Shown here one piece after another: positions 1-6,115 of a stretch of 6,731 bases of DNA. Positions within the stretch are counted from its first letter, which is position 1; the number at the start of each line of letters is the position of its first letter. A model generated the notes under the pieces. It did not search any database and was not told the origin of the DNA. It worked only from the letters and a program-made list of their open reading frames with translations. Position numbers and translations under genes: made by a program. The stretch is from Nitrospira sp. (GTDB taxonomy: Bacteria > Nitrospirota > Nitrospiria > Nitrospirales > Nitrospiraceae): contig JAOUEB010000076.1 of the NCBI GenBank assembly GCA_029858925.1, positions 1 to 6,731 of the forward strand, written 5' to 3'.

Positions 1-13
1 TGCGGTGGCATAC

Positions 14-28
14 TGAGAACGCTTCTCA
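14..28. promoter_or_regulatory. Fur-like palindromic operator upstream of bfd
   Basis: TGAGAA (14-19) and TTCTCA (23-28) form a perfect 6-bp inverted repeat around CGC. Set against the Fur 7-1-7 consensus TGATAATNATTATCA, 10 of 14 fixed positions agree. It ends 21 bases before the bfd ATG and runs into CATAAT (27-32), a 5/6 match to a -10 box, so a bound repressor would cover the promoter. No convincing -35 is visible. Family knowledge supports the idea, because bfd genes are typically iron-repressed by Fur. The match is imperfect, so another dimeric regulator is possible. Confidence 0.45.
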
Positions 29-49
29 TAATCGACAAAGGGCAAGTCC

Positions 50-256
50 ATGTACGTCTGCTTGTGCAATGGGATTACCGAGTCGGATGTCCGCGAGGCC
101 GGACGGGCAGGTATCGTGATGTCCTGCCGGCTCAAGTCAAAATTCGATCTCACGCGCAGCGGTTGCTGCGGACGCTGCGCCAAGCACATCCATGAATTTG
201 TCGAGCTTGCTATCCAGGGAGCGTCCGCTCCTTGCTCCACCAGGCCAAACCGCTAG
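50..256 (+). CDS. bfd: Bacterioferritin-associated ferredoxin (BFD-like [2Fe-2S] protein)
   Basis: A 68-residue cytosolic protein of the BFD-like [2Fe-2S] family. In characterised bacteria Bfd carries electrons to bacterioferritin, so that stored ferric iron is reduced and released. The N-terminus MYVCLCNGIT matches classical Bfd from the first residue, which fixes the start. The cluster ligands are visible as C4 and C6, then C40 and C43 in CCGRC, giving the family pattern CxC-x(33)-CxxC. C26, C39 and C62 are additional cysteines not expected as ligands. Classical Bfd is about 64 residues, so the length is normal. A modest ribosome site, AAAGGG (37-42), lies 7 bases before the ATG, and a Fur-like palindrome lies further upstream. 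No bacterioferritin gene is in the window, so the partner is not proven. BFD-like domains also occur alone with other redox partners. The family call is secure; the exact partner is inference. Confidence 0.92.
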   Translation: MYVCLCNGITESDVREAGRAGIVMSCRLKSKFDLTRSGCCGRCAKHIHEFVELAIQGASAPCSTRPNR

Positions 257-277
257 ACACTGTCACCTTGGGTTCCA

Positions 278-372
278 CGTATCTCGCATCTCGTATCTCG
301 TGAAGCGCAGGATGGAAAAAGTGCGTCCACATCTTTGTTTGCGAGATACGAGATACGCTTCACGAGATACGC
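278..372. repeat. Intergenic inverted-repeat element, copy 1
   Basis: The outer arms are CGTATCTCGTGAAGCG (292-307) and its exact reverse complement at 356-371, with further CGTATCTCG units at 278-286. A middle section includes CAGGATGGAAA. The 37 bases at 330-366 are identical to the reverse complement of 2028-2064 in copy 3. It lies between the convergent bfd and flavodoxin genes, 21 bases after the bfd stop and 44 bases from the flavodoxin stop. The RNA of either strand could fold into a long hairpin. There is no oligo-U tract typical of an intrinsic terminator. Confidence 0.85.
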
Positions 373-416
373 AATTTTAGTGATTTTACAGGTATGTCTA
401 GTGGAGCTGGGAACAA

Positions 417-1016
417 CTACCGAGAGGAGGCTCTGCTGATGAGCGTTGCGACTTCTGCGACACGGCGGCCCAGGGCCTTGGCGTCGGCCAGTTCTTTCTT
501 ATCGATCCCCGGACTGTCGCCTTCCGTCGTGGCGGACGCCCCGAATGCGCCGCCGCCGCTGACCACGATCATTTGATTGCCCAGCATCGCGGCGAGAATG
601 GTCAACATCGTGATCTCCTTGCCGCTGGAGATCTGCCCTCCGGTGGCGAAAGCCGCGCCGACCTTGTTCTTCATCTTGAATTCAGGGAAGACGCCGAACT
701 TGAATTGCCAGTTGTCGAAGAAGGTCTTGACCTCTCCCGACATGTTGGACCAATAGACCGGCGAACCGACAATCACAGCATCAGAGGAAAACAAGTCCTC
801 CGCCGTCACCTGCCCGACTCGTTTGAGCACGACGAGCGTACCCGGAACCGACTTCACCCCCTCAACAACCGCTTCAGCCATCCGTTCCGTGTTTCCCGAC
901 ACCGAATGATAGGTCACCAGCACTTTGATCGGAGGTGGAGCCTCTTCGGCCCATGACCACGAAGCAATGTTGAAAATGATTGCGAAGGCGAGCAGGGATA
1001 CGAGAGGTTTATTCAT
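417..1016 (-). CDS. Exported flavodoxin-fold protein, WrbA/NAD(P)H:quinone oxidoreductase-like
   Basis: A 199-residue protein with an N-terminal export signal and one flavodoxin-like domain. Residues 1-23 are a short basic start (MNK), a hydrophobic core and a likely signal peptidase site SWA|EE. There is no twin-arginine motif. The flavodoxin domain starts near residue 30. The FMN phosphate loop is TYHSVSGNT (35-43), the second flavin loop GSPVYWSNMS (84-93), followed by GAAFATGGQ (119-127) and SGGGAFGAS (152-160). The order and spacing fit WrbA-type flavoproteins, which are about 200 residues and reduce quinones using NAD(P)H. I chose the ATG at 1016 because it begins a good signal peptide. 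A GTG at 1034 would add six residues; neither start has a clear Shine-Dalgarno site. It lies 121 bases downstream of the zinc-ribbon gene on the same strand, with repeat copy 2 between them. Substrate and electron donor are unknown. An uncleaved membrane anchor is an alternative to secretion. Confidence 0.85.
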   Translation of the reverse strand: MNKPLVSLLAFAIIFNIASWSWAEEAPPPIKVLVTYHSVSGNTERMAEAVVEGVKSVPGTLVVLKRVGQVTAEDLFSSDAVIVGSPVYWSNMSGEVKTFFDNWQFKFGVFPEFKMKNKVGAAFATGGQISSGKEITMLTILAAMLGNQMIVVSGGGAFGASATTEGDSPGIDKKELADAKALGRRVAEVATLISRASSR

Positions 1017-1043
1017 GGCAGGGAGGCGATACACTGCAAGAAC

Positions 1044-1119
1044 CGTGAAGCGTGAAGCGCAGGATGGAAAGAAAGTATCTCCCGTCCTTATTTGCGAGAT
1101 ACGAGATACGCTTCACGAG
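1044..1119. repeat. Intergenic inverted-repeat element, copy 2
   Basis: The left end has two tandem CGTGAAG units (1044-1057), then GCGCAGGATGGAAA, as in copy 1. The right end is TTTGCGAGATACGAGATACG followed by CTTCACGAG up to 1119, as in copies 1 and 3. CGTGAAGCG (1044-1052) pairs with CGCTTCACG (1109-1117). It fills the space between the stop of the zinc-ribbon gene, 18 bases away, and the start of the flavodoxin gene, so it either separates two units or lies inside one transcript. Confidence 0.82.
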
Positions 1120-1137
1120 GAATAGGCGCCATGCGCG

Positions 1138-1323
1138 TTACCTTCTGATCGTCTCTTCTTCCATGTGTTCTTCAACCGACACTTCCGTCAACGTGCCTCG
1201 ATAGGTACAGCGATGACAACGGATACGCCACTCTTCAATCCACTTTTCCTGCACATAGGACTGGCGGCAGGTGGGACAGACAAACACGCCTTTTTTATAG
1301 AGCACTCGCCGCTTTTCTTGCAT
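1138..1323 (-). CDS. Small zinc-ribbon protein of unknown function
   Basis: A 61-residue basic and acidic protein with four cysteines in two CxxC knuckles, C16-P-T-C19 and C36-H-R-C39, separated by 16 residues. This is a typical treble-clef or zinc-ribbon spacing that could bind one Zn2+. The C-terminal tail (about 47-61) is rich in Glu. There is no signal peptide or membrane segment, so it is probably cytosolic. The ATG at 1323 is chosen because AGAGG (minus strand, 1333-1329) precedes it by 5 bases. Upstream in-frame starts, to 1440, would add a stretch with no ribosome site that overlaps the divergent promoter region. Four-cysteine ribbons of this size are found in many unrelated nucleic-acid-binding or protein-binding proteins, so no function is assigned. 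It is divergent from the DUF192 gene and upstream of the flavodoxin gene on the same strand. Confidence 0.75.
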   Translation of the reverse strand: MQEKRRVLYKKGVFVCPTCRQSYVQEKWIEEWRIRCHRCTYRGTLTEVSVEEHMEEETIRR

Positions 1324-1386
1324 GGTAACCTCTTTAAAACATTCGGCTGGAGGATGGCACAATCCCCGCCGATATTGCAAGAACGA

Positions 1387-1404
1387 CGGCGCGAATCCGC
1401 GCCG
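1387..1404. other. GC-rich hairpin in the divergent control region
   Basis: CGGCGCG (1387-1393) and CGCGCCG (1398-1404) form a perfect 7-bp stem with a 4-base loop, AATC. It lies between the divergent starts of the zinc-ribbon and DUF192 genes. It could be a regulator site or a leader structure of the zinc-ribbon transcript. There is no U tract, so a terminator is unlikely. Confidence 0.35.
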
Positions 1405-1411
1405 GATCGGA

Positions 1412-1442
1412 CATTCCCGGAAGGCATTCCCCGAAGACATTC
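1412..1442. repeat. Tandem 13-bp direct repeats abutting the -35 box
   Basis: CATTCCCGGAAGG (1412-1424) is followed at once by CATTCCCCGAAGA (1425-1437), with 11 of 13 bases identical, and then by a partial third unit, CATTC (1438-1442). The next base begins the TTGACT of the DUF192 promoter. Tandem sites directly upstream of a -35 often bind an activator. The function is inferred only from position. Confidence 0.5.
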
Positions 1443-1471
1443 TTGACTCGGCATAGACCGGCCGCTACGAT
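1443..1471 (+). promoter_or_regulatory. Candidate sigma-70 promoter for the DUF192 gene
   Basis: TTGACT (1443-1448, 5/6 to the -35 consensus) and TACGAT (1466-1471, 4/6 to the -10 consensus) have an ideal 17-bp spacer. Only six bases separate the -10 box from the ATG at 1478, so the expected transcription start falls on or next to the start codon. This would give a leaderless mRNA, which agrees with the absence of a ribosome site. Confidence 0.5.
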
Positions 1472-1477
1472 GTGCGC

Positions 1478-1954
1478 ATGCGCGTGACCAATTCCCCGAT
1501 CGTCTTTCTACCTCTCCTGCTCATGGCACTCGTCTTCGCTGAGGCCCCCTCGCCCACGCTAGCCGCAGATTCTGGACTGCTGCCGGTTCGCACGCCCTCC
1601 GGCATCATCATACAAGCCGAGATCGCCGACACAGCGGTCAAACGCGCCACCGGCCTCATGTACAGAGAGCATTTGGATAAAGACCATGGCATGTTGTTCA
1701 TCTTCGGCCAACCGTTACCCTGGACCATTTGGATGAAGAACACGAAGATCGCGCTGGACCTGCTCTGGCTGGACGAAAAGAAGCGGGTCATTCACATCGA
1801 GCGGCAGGTTCCCATCTGCACCAAGAGCGACGACTCTTGCCCGCAATATCGGCCGAATAGCTCCGATGCGATCTACGTGCTGGAAATTGCCGGCGGCACA
1901 GTGGATAGCTACAAGATCGAGAAGGGATCGAAGCTGGAGTTCAAAACACCCTAG
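1478..1954 (+). CDS. Exported DUF192 family protein
   Basis: A 158-residue protein with a Sec-type signal peptide (hydrophobic about 8-22, likely cleavage LAA|DS after residue 30) and a single DUF192 domain covering the rest. Family signatures are visible: RATGLMYR (56-63), GMLFIF (71-76), WTIWMKNT (82-89) and YVLEIAGG (133-140). C114 and C121 correspond to the cysteine pair seen in many members and could form a disulfide outside the cytoplasm. The family has no established biochemical role; it is a small beta-rich domain common in exported bacterial and archaeal proteins. The ATG at 1478 is preferred. A GTG at 1472 in the same frame would add two residues. Neither has a Shine-Dalgarno site, and the promoter placement suggests leaderless translation from the ATG. 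The gene converges with rel, with repeat copy 3 in between. Confidence 0.88.
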   Translation: MRVTNSPIVFLPLLLMALVFAEAPSPTLAADSGLLPVRTPSGIIIQAEIADTAVKRATGLMYREHLDKDHGMLFIFGQPLPWTIWMKNTKIALDLLWLDEKKRVIHIERQVPICTKSDDSCPQYRPNSSDAIYVLEIAGGTVDSYKIEKGSKLEFKTP

Positions 1955-2027
1955 CCCACATTATTCATGAACGCTTCTACTGCAACCGCCGATACGCTGT
2001 TCTGTTTTCGTCGCTTACCGCTCGTCG

Positions 2028-2112
2028 CTCGTGAAGCGTATCTCGTATCTCGCAAACAAAGATGGGAAATACGTTCTTTCCGTTCTGCGCCTCACGAGAT
2101 ACGCTTCACGAG
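2028..2112. repeat. Intergenic inverted-repeat element, copy 3
   Basis: The left arm (2028-2046) is the exact reverse complement of the right arm ACGAGATACGCTTCACGAG (2094-2112), a 19-bp perfect pair. A second pair, GCTCGT (2020-2025) and ACGAGC (2115-2120), extends the stem across a 2-base mismatch. It is inverted relative to copies 1 and 2. It lies between the convergent DUF192 and rel genes, 22 bases beyond the rel stop and 73 beyond the DUF192 stop, where it could act on the 3' end of both transcripts. Confidence 0.87.
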
Positions 2113-2134
2113 GAACGAGCTTCCGAGCTAGTCG

Positions 2135-4312
2135 TCACGACCTCTCCTGCCAAGACCTGACTCGCCTCGCGGTAATGACGCCGTTCACCCGTTCGATGGC
2201 TTTCATCACGCGGTTCAAATGGGCGGTGTCGGCAATCTCCACGATAAAATCCAGCTCCGCCTTGCGGTCTTCACGCGTGATGATTTCGGCGCGGCTGATA
2301 TTCGCCTGACATTCAGCAATGGCTGACGACACGTTGGCTAAGACGCCGGTTTTGTCCTCGGCGATCACAGCCACTTTGACGGAATGCCGGCCCGGTGTCG
2401 CCGTATCCCACTCCACCTCCACCAGCCGCTCACGATCATAGTCCAACGCTTCCAGGTTCGGACAATCGACGGCATGGATCGTGAGCCCGCGCCCTCGTGT
2501 AATGTATCCCAAAATCCTATCGCCGGGGACGGGGCTGCAGCAGCGGGACAGTTGCATCAGGAGATCCCGCGCGCCTTTCACCTGGATACCCTTGTCCCCG
2601 CTTTTTCCGACCGCCGGTTTCGGACGGCTCGGCGGTTCTGCTGCCGGCGCACCGACGGGTGCGGGAGCCGCCAACCGTCCGACAACCTGAGCCGTCGCCA
2701 CATGGCCGAACCCAACGGCCGCCACCAACTCGTCGGCCGTCTCATAGCCTTCGTGCTTAGCCGCCTCAAGAAGCTGGCCAGACTTGAATACCTGCGCCGG
2801 CGCCAAACCATGACGGCGAAGCTCGGCTTCCAACAGCCGGCGGCCGATTTCCAGGCTCCGAATCTGCTCTTCGGATTTGATCCAATGTTTGATTTTTGTT
2901 TTGGCGCGAGACGTTCGTACGAACTTGAGCCAATCCTTGTGCGGCGTCTGGCTAGTCGACGTCAGAATTTCGATGGTGTCGCCGCTCGCCACTTCGTGCT
3001 TGAGCGGGACTATCTTGCCGTTCACCTTGGCGCCGACACAGTGGTCGCCCACCTCAGTGTGAATCGCGTAAGCAAAATCGACCGGCGTCGATCCCTTGGG
3101 CAGCTCCTTCACCGAGCCTTTGGGCGTAAAGACATAGACCACGTCGTGAAACAGTTCGAGTTTGACCGAGTCCATGAATTGCCGGTTGTCGGGCAAATCC
3201 TTCTGCCATTCGACGAACTGCCTCAGCCACCCGAACGCCTTGCTGTCTTTATCGTCGATCCGATCCTGTTCCTTGTATTTCCAATGGGCCGCGATCCCAT
3301 ATTCGGCCACACGGTGCATTTCCTCCGTCCGAATCTGAAACTCCACATGCTCGCCCTTCGGCCCCACGACGGTCGTATGGAGCGACTGATAGAGATTGGA
3401 TTTGGGAATCGCGATGTAGTCTTTGAACCGGCCAGGCAGCGGGCGCCACAGCGAATGGATCACGCCGAGCACCGCGTAGCAATTCATCTTCGTATCGGTG
3501 ATGATCCGTAGCGCGGTGAGATCGTAGACTTCGTCGAAGGAGATCGACTGCTTCTTCATCTTCTGGTAGATCCCATAGAGATGCTTGGGCCGGCCATAGA
3601 TCGCCCCGAGCAGCCCGTTGTCCTCCACCGCTTTCTGCACCAGCGCGCCGACTTCCTGAATATACTGCTGCCGGTCCTCGTCCCGTTTCGCCACACTGAC
3701 GCGCAGCGCTTCATAGACATCCGGCTTCAGGTGCTTTAAACAGAGATCTTCGAGTTCGTTCTTGACCCAGCCGATCCCGATGCGATTGGCCAGCGGCGCA
3801 TAAATTTCCAGCGTCTCCTGCGAGATTTCCTGGCGCTTGTTCTCGCCGAGATGCTCGAGTGTGCGCATATTGTGCAGCCGATCCGCCAGCTTGATGATCA
3901 CGACGCGGATATCGTCCGCCATCGAGAGCACCATCTTGCGGAAGTTCTCCGCCTGTTTTTCCTCGGAACTTCTAAACGTAATCTTCCCAATCTTGGTGAC
4001 GCCGTCGACCAGATGGACCACCTCTTTGCCGAATTCCCGTTCCAGTTCGTCGGCTGTGGCCACCGTGTCTTCCAACGTATCGTGGAGCAATCCGGCCACG
4101 ACCGCCGCGACATCGGTTTTCAGCAAGGTCAACACGCCGGCCACCGCCACCGGATGCTGGACGTACGGTTCCCCTGATCGCCTGGTTTGACCCTGGTGCG
4201 CCCTGACGGAAAACTCGTACGCCTTCCGGATCATGCCAAGATCAGCATCCGGCTGATAGCTCCGAAGACGAGCCACTAATTGATCGATATCCGTGACGGT
4301 TTCGTACACCAT
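2135..4312 (-). CDS. rel: Bifunctional (p)ppGpp synthetase/hydrolase (RelA/SpoT homologue)
   Basis: A full-length 725-residue long RSH enzyme that makes (p)ppGpp from ATP and GDP/GTP and hydrolyses it, setting the stringent response. Domains in order: the HD hydrolase domain (about 25-200) has H53, H77-D78, E81-D82 and D144, so its metal site looks intact. The synthetase domain (about 235-345) has YGRPKHLYGIYQKM, YDLTALR and YQSLHTTV. The RFKD motif (295-298) is the form found in bifunctional Rel enzymes, whereas monofunctional RelA has ExDD. The TGS domain (about 390-450) is followed by a helical region, a Pro/Ala-rich linker (546-576), a Cys-containing zinc-finger-type domain with RCCSPVPGD (590-598) and HAVDC (613-617), and a C-terminal ACT domain (about 645-720). 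The start lies six bases after the recJ stop. Its ribosome site, GGCGGG (minus strand, 4327-4322), is inside the end of recJ, which implies translational coupling. No second RSH gene is visible in the window. Confidence 0.97.
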   Translation of the reverse strand: MVYETVTDIDQLVARLRSYQPDADLGMIRKAYEFSVRAHQGQTRRSGEPYVQHPVAVAGVLTLLKTDVAAVVAGLLHDTLEDTVATADELEREFGKEVVHLVDGVTKIGKITFRSSEEKQAENFRKMVLSMADDIRVVIIKLADRLHNMRTLEHLGENKRQEISQETLEIYAPLANRIGIGWVKNELEDLCLKHLKPDVYEALRVSVAKRDEDRQQYIQEVGALVQKAVEDNGLLGAIYGRPKHLYGIYQKMKKQSISFDEVYDLTALRIITDTKMNCYAVLGVIHSLWRPLPGRFKDYIAIPKSNLYQSLHTTVVGPKGEHVEFQIRTEEMHRVAEYGIAAHWKYKEQDRIDDKDSKAFGWLRQFVEWQKDLPDNRQFMDSVKLELFHDVVYVFTPKGSVKELPKGSTPVDFAYAIHTEVGDHCVGAKVNGKIVPLKHEVASGDTIEILTSTSQTPHKDWLKFVRTSRAKTKIKHWIKSEEQIRSLEIGRRLLEAELRRHGLAPAQVFKSGQLLEAAKHEGYETADELVAAVGFGHVATAQVVGRLAAPAPVGAPAAEPPSRPKPAVGKSGDKGIQVKGARDLLMQLSRCCSPVPGDRILGYITRGRGLTIHAVDCPNLEALDYDRERLVEVEWDTATPGRHSVKVAVIAEDKTGVLANVSSAIAECQANISRAEIITREDRKAELDFIVEIADTAHLNRVMKAIERVNGVITARRVRSWQERS

Positions 4313-4318
4313 GGTTCG

Positions 4319-6016
4319 TTACCCGCCGGCCGTAGGACGCATGTCCCGTATACGCAACTGAATCCGATCTTCCCCATTCCAATGATTCCACTCAGGCGTG
4401 AACGCCACATCGACAGGAGTTCTGAGCGAGAGGCCCTGTGCTTCGAGCGATTTCATGCCGAATCCGATCCCATCGAGAGCGGGCGACCGCCCCTGGCGGA
4501 GCGTCATCTTGAGATGCTTCTCACCCACGACGCGAGCGGTCACAATCTCCAGCCGCCTCCCCGCAAACATCGGTTCCGGATTCCCGGCCCCGAAGGGATG
4601 CAACGACCCAATTTCATGCAGGAGACGGTGCGTGACTTCATCCAATCGCACTTCTGAATCGACATGCAGCGAAGGAACGTGTCCGGCTGAATGTGCCCAC
4701 TGGCTCGCCGCTGCCGCAAACCGCTCGGAAAATTCCGGTAATCGGTCCTCGTGAAGCGTCACCCCCGCCGCGCTGGGATGCCCGCCGAACGCCACCAGCA
4801 GATCGCGGCAAGACGCCAGGCCCTGATAGAGATCGAATCCTGGAACGGTGCGGGCCGAGCCCTTGCCGATCCCCTGCTCGTTGACGGCGATCACGACCGC
4901 CGGACGATGAAATCGCTCAACAAGGCGCGCCGCCACGATGCCGACCACCCCCAAATGCCACTGTCGCGAGGCCGCAACGATAGCGCCGGGAAGTTCGCGC
5001 GACTCCACCTCGGCAAGGGCTTCCCGCATAATCTCAGCTTCAAGCTGCTGACGAGTCCGGTTCAAGTGGTCAAGCTCTTCCGCCAACTGCTTCGCGTCCG
5101 ATTCGGACTCCGTCGTCAGCAACCGAACCCCCTTGATCGCCTCATCCATTCGGCCTGCCGCGTTCAACCTGGGAGCCAGCTTGAACGCGATCGTCTCCGC
5201 CGTACAGGCTTTCGTCACCCCGGACACGTGTTTCAGCGCTCTGATACCGCACCGAGCCCCGAGGGAAATTTGCTTCAACCCATCACGCACAAAGGTTCGA
5301 TTTTCATCTTGCAGCGGCACGACATCGGCAATGGTAGAGAGGGCCACCAAATCCAGCAGCGACTCCAGCGATACCGATCCAGGCCCATACTTCGCCTGAT
5401 ACGCGCCGGCTACTTTGTAGGCCAGCCCGCCGGAGCACAATCCACGGAACGGATAGCGCGCATCGCGCCGATGGGGATTCATGACGGCCAGCGCCGGAGG
5501 CAGGTCCTCATCGGTCTGGTGATGGTCCGTGACGAGGACATCGAGCCCCAGTCGATTGGCCAAGGCAATCTCGCGATGCGACGTGGTGCCGCAATCCGAT
5601 GTCACCAACAGCGTCACGCCCTCGCCTGCCAACCTCCCAATCGCGCCTTCGTTCAGTCCGTACCCCTCACGAACTCGATGCGGCACATAGGCACAGGCAT
5701 TGGCGCCCAGCCCTTGGAAGAACGAGAGGTAAATGCTGGTCGCCGACATGCCGTCGACATCGTAATCGCCGTAAAAGCAGATACGTTCCTGCTTGATCGT
5801 CGCCCGATGCAGGCGATCGACGGCCGTTTCCATATCTGGGATCAAAAATGGATCGTGGGGCTTGCTGGGGGACATCCAGGCCGTGGCGTCATCGAGTGTG
5901 GTCACGCCACGGGCCATCAACAGTGAGGCCGTTGCCGAAGAAATCGATAACGCGCTCGCCAGGGCCGCCCGCTGAGTCGGGTCGATATCGCGAAAGATCC
6001 AGAGTCTCGAGTGCAT
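4319..6016 (-). CDS. recJ: Single-stranded-DNA-specific exonuclease RecJ
   Basis: A 565-residue cytosolic 5'-3' single-strand DNA exonuclease of the DHH phosphoesterase family, acting in RecF-pathway recombination, mismatch repair and base-excision repair. The DHH domain shows the metal-binding motifs GDYDVDG (83-89), TSDCGTT (139-145), VTDHH (162-166) and STIADVVPL (227-235). A helical linker rich in Glu and Leu spans about 305-340. The DHHA1 domain contains GKGSARTVPGFDLY (384-397) and GGHPSAAG (411-418). The C-terminal part from about 450 (HPFGAGNPEP at 473-482) is the expected OB-fold for DNA binding. Length is typical for the family (about 550-580). The ATG at 6016 has GGGG (minus strand, 6025-6022) five bases upstream. 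It is the first gene of a probable recJ-rel unit. recJ and relA are also clustered in Firmicutes, as recJ-apt-relA, so the linkage is not accidental, although apt is missing here. Confidence 0.97.
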   Translation of the reverse strand: MHSRLWIFRDIDPTQRAALASALSISSATASLLMARGVTTLDDATAWMSPSKPHDPFLIPDMETAVDRLHRATIKQERICFYGDYDVDGMSATSIYLSFFQGLGANACAYVPHRVREGYGLNEGAIGRLAGEGVTLLVTSDCGTTSHREIALANRLGLDVLVTDHHQTDEDLPPALAVMNPHRRDARYPFRGLCSGGLAYKVAGAYQAKYGPGSVSLESLLDLVALSTIADVVPLQDENRTFVRDGLKQISLGARCGIRALKHVSGVTKACTAETIAFKLAPRLNAAGRMDEAIKGVRLLTTESESDAKQLAEELDHLNRTRQQLEAEIMREALAEVESRELPGAIVAASRQWHLGVVGIVAARLVERFHRPAVVIAVNEQGIGKGSARTVPGFDLYQGLASCRDLLVAFGGHPSAAGVTLHEDRLPEFSERFAAAASQWAHSAGHVPSLHVDSEVRLDEVTHRLLHEIGSLHPFGAGNPEPMFAGRRLEIVTARVVGEKHLKMTLRQGRSPALDGIGFGMKSLEAQGLSLRTPVDVAFTPEWNHWNGEDRIQLRIRDMRPTAGG

Positions 6017-6074
6017 CCTTACCCCATCACAGGCTTCGGTCTATGGAAAAATGAGTTTGTCCTGGATCACCCTA

Positions 6075-6104
6075 CAGTATTCCAGTATTCGCATGAATCA
6101 TGCG
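6075..6104. promoter_or_regulatory. Operator-like tandem octamer and palindrome upstream of recJ
   Basis: CAGTATTC occurs twice in exact tandem (6075-6090). Sharing one base with it is a perfect 7-1-7 palindrome, CGCATGA-A-TCATGCG (6090-6104). Both lie just downstream of the candidate recJ promoter, where a bound repressor would block initiation or elongation. The protein that would bind is unknown. Confidence 0.45.
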
Positions 6105-6115
6105 GAGTTACGCGG

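Noticed and set aside
278..372. CRISPR-like repeat arrangement
   Set aside because: The repeated words are inverted and short, with no regular direct repeat-spacer pattern and no cas gene nearby.
192..380. Short + strand frame overlapping the bfd end and repeat copy 1
   Set aside because: It is out of frame with bfd and its C-terminal part is only translated repeat sequence.
1017..1034. GTG start for the flavodoxin-fold protein
   Set aside because: It adds six residues before a complete signal peptide and has no ribosome site, so the ATG at 1016 is simpler; it cannot be fully excluded.
1355..1370. Sigma-54-like promoter, TGGCAC with GG-N10-GC spacing
   Set aside because: The -24 half is good, but the -12 half is CCGCC rather than TTGCW, it is about 110 bases from the gene, and a better sigma-70 promoter is present.
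1324..1440. Extending the zinc-ribbon protein by 39 N-terminal residues
   Set aside because: The extension has no ribosome site and covers the 13-bp repeats and the GC-rich hairpin, while the ATG at 1323 has a well-placed AGAGG.
2031..2309. Short + strand frame starting in repeat copy 3
   Set aside because: It is made of repeat sequence and then antisense to the rel 3' end; no ribosome site.
2384..3511. A 375-codon open frame on the + strand
   Set aside because: It lies wholly antisense to rel, whose domains are all intact. The translation shows no recognisable domain and has the Arg/Pro/His-rich composition typical of antisense frames in GC-rich genes.
4751..5926. A 391-codon open frame on the + strand
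   Set aside because: It lies wholly antisense to recJ. No domain is recognised and composition is as expected for a shadow frame.
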